In this document: in pieces, positions 5,311 to 6,360 of the stretch
Position numbering within the stretch: the stretch's first letter is position 1
Layout of the letters: the number at the start of each line of letters is the position of its first letter
Assembly: GCA_003221985.1 (NCBI GenBank)
Contig: QHUQ01000140.1
Coordinates: 1 to 6,360, forward strand
Reading direction: 5' to 3'
Source of the DNA: Gemmatimonadota bacterium
GTDB taxonomy: Bacteria; Gemmatimonadota; Gemmatimonadetes; Gemmatimonadales; GWC2-71-9
Length of the DNA stretch: 6,360 bases
Notes under the pieces: generated by a model
What the model saw: the letters and a program-made list of their open reading frames with translations, nothing else
Told to the model about the DNA's origin: nothing
Databases searched by the model: none
Translations under genes and position numbers: made by a program

Positions 5311-6042
5311 CTAACCGCCGGCGACGATCGTCAGCTTCTGCCAGATCTTCCGCGACAAGCCCGTCGTCAAGTCCTCGATTTCGTTCACCGCCTGCAGCGC
5401 GACGCTGTCTTCGAAGTTCTGCACGTACAGCGCCGCGACCTTTCCGGTGAGCGACAACATCTCGCTGCAGAAGTCGAGATAGCGGGCGAGATCCGCCGCC
5501 GACATCTCCCGCTTGCTGGGCTGGGTGCGCTCGGGGTCTTTGGTGAGCTGGTGCATGTCGATGATGTGCGCGATTGATCGCAGCTCGCGCAATGCCCGCA
5601 GCGCCCGGCGCCGCTTGATGCGCGACTCGAGCGTCGCCAGGAAGAAGATCGCCGCACCGACGAGGACGAGGTCGTTGATCCCCGCCTCCAGCACCTGAAT
5701 GAACTGCCCCATCTCGAACCCGCCGGGGGGCGGCCGCAGCCGTGTCACCATGAGCGCCAGCCCGGCGACGATAACGATGGCGAGCGCGGCGGTCGCGACG
5801 CGCACCGCCAGGATTGGCTTGGCGATCCACTCGGCCCGCTCGCGAGCCCGGCGCGAGATCTCGAGCAGCTGCCCACAGACGTGCCCGAGCCCCGAGTCCG
5901 GGAATCGCTCCTCGATGCGGTTCCGCAACCGCTCGATGGTGCCGACGATTTCGGCGGCGTCGAGCGCGAGGTAACTCGTGGAGGGGACGCTACTGACGGC
6001 GACTGAGATAATCCACCGCCAGGTGAGCGAGAGCGCGCACAC
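5311..6042 (-). CDS. Conserved-looking two-segment membrane protein, unknown function, start uncertain
   Basis: From GTG 6042 this is 243 residues; residue numbers below use that start. An amphipathic region begins near STSYLALDAAEIV (about 21-33) and continues with many Arg/Glu to about 72. Membrane segment 1 is about 77-100. A short Pro/Gly-rich loop follows (PPPGG, 104-108), then membrane segment 2 at about 120-139. A basic stretch R-I-K-R-R-R comes next, then a long helical cytoplasmic-looking C-terminus including IAHIIDMHQLTKDPE (157-171) and a final helix to 243. The HIIDMHQLTKDPE stretch looks like a conserved motif, but I cannot name the family. The start is a problem: after the upstream amidohydrolase stop (5990) the frame has no ATG or GTG before the domain begins. 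Choices are GTG 6042 (53-nt overlap with the amidohydrolase, weak ribosome site), TTG 5928 (cuts into the domain), a rare start codon or a sequence error. The stop is TAG; hslR starts 13 nt later. Confidence 0.65.
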   Translation of the reverse strand: MCALSLTWRWIISVAVSSVPSTSYLALDAAEIVGTIERLRNRIEERFPDSGLGHVCGQLLEISRRARERAEWIAKPILAVRVATAALAIVIVAGLALMVTRLRPPPGGFEMGQFIQVLEAGINDLVLVGAAIFFLATLESRIKRRRALRALRELRSIAHIIDMHQLTKDPERTQPSKREMSAADLARYLDFCSEMLSLTGKVAALYVQNFEDSVALQAVNEIEDLTTGLSRKIWQKLTIVAGG

Positions 6043-6360
6043 CCACGGGAAGTGCCGCCTCGTCGATGTAGAACCGCGGCGAGTGATTGGGCGCCGCTGT
6101 TGCCGGGTCTGTCCCCGGTGGCACGATGCCGAGGAAGAAGAAGACGCCGGGAATGCGTTGTTGATAGCGTGAGAAGTCTTCGGCAGCGGTAATGAGTGGG
6201 GCGAGTGAGACGTGACTCGCGCCGGCGACCTCGCGCAGCGTGGGCACAATTTTCTCGGTCAACGTGGGATCGTTGTACGTCACCGCGGTCGTGGTGTCGA
6301 TCGTCACCTGCGCGGTGGCCCCGGCGCTCTGCGCGATCGATTCCGCCGTCCGCCGGATAC
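5990..6360 (-). CDS. M20-family amidohydrolase/peptidase, C-terminal part only
   Basis: The frame is open to the right edge and ends at TAG 5992-5990, giving the last 122 residues. The visible start, IRRTAESIAQSAGATAQV then TAVTYNDPTL, is the end of the dimerisation domain and the return to the catalytic domain of M20D-type metal-dependent amidohydrolases (hippurate hydrolase/IAA-amino acid hydrolase group). ITAAEDFSRYQQRIPGVFFFLG matches the family's 'AEDF...PG.....G' block. NHSPRFYIDEAAL matches the conserved C-terminal His block, whose His is a usual metal ligand. The enzyme would hydrolyse an N-acyl amino acid or similar amide using one or two divalent metal ions; the substrate cannot be judged. 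A GTG at 6307 falls inside the domain and is not the start. Signal peptide status is unknown because the N-terminus is outside the window. It is probably the upstream gene of the membrane protein-hslR run. Confidence 0.9.
   Translation of the reverse strand, partial: IRRTAESIAQSAGATAQVTIDTTTAVTYNDPTLTEKIVPTLREVAGASHVSLAPLITAAEDFSRYQQRIPGVFFFLGIVPPGTDPATAAPNHSPRFYIDEAALPVGVRALAHLAVDYLSRRQ

Noticed and set aside
6043..6249. Upstream extension of the membrane protein frame to an ATG at 6249
   Set aside because: It lies wholly inside the amidohydrolase gene in another frame, and its Ser/Arg/Pro-rich translation looks like shadow.

Overview
The window is a gene-dense, visibly G+C-rich bacterial chromosomal segment with short intergenic gaps. 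Several features suggest an environmental Gram-negative-type bacterium: two proteins with Sec signal peptides ending in AAA/Q, an Hsp15-type S4 protein, a paraslipin/NfeD pair, a DUF4097-type adhesin-like protein and a YVTN propeller. Gemmatimonadota or Acidobacteriota would fit, but this is an inference from style and not from a phylogenetic marker. No rRNA, tRNA, CRISPR array, transposase or phage gene was seen.

Layout. Positions 1-747 (+) hold the 3' end of a YVTN beta-propeller gene cut by the left edge. It converges on a leftward block read on the minus strand from 3788 to 769: nfeD-like (3788-3348), QmcA-type SPFH/paraslipin (3344-2343), acyl-CoA dehydrogenase (2346-1204) and a small exported basic protein of unknown function (1104-769). 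The first three genes are tightly packed, with a 3-nt gap and then a 4-nt GTGA overlap, and look like one transcription unit. The fourth is set off by about 99 nt holding a striking 10-bp tandem repeat that abuts the dehydrogenase stop codon. A 69-bp divergent region (3789-3857) separates this block from a rightward exported DUF4097-like protein (3858-4937) built on TGSG repeats. That gene overlaps, tail to tail by 30 bp, an hslR gene (5297-4908, minus). Upstream of hslR on the same strand are an unrecognised two-segment membrane protein (ending at 5311) and the C-terminal part of an M20-type amidohydrolase (5990-6360) cut by the right edge.

Working together. NfeD and paraslipin are a known membrane partnership. 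Their coupling to a short/branched-chain-type acyl-CoA dehydrogenase hints at a link between membrane organisation and acyl-CoA metabolism, but this is inference from gene order. The hslR block (amidohydrolase, membrane protein, hslR) looks like a loosely related co-directional run. Most of the window is ordinary chromosome. The points that most deserve attention are the 10-bp repeat with its staggered start codons, the unrecognised membrane protein with no obvious start codon, and the gene content of the NfeD-paraslipin-dehydrogenase operon. I see no convincing evidence for a wholly new system.
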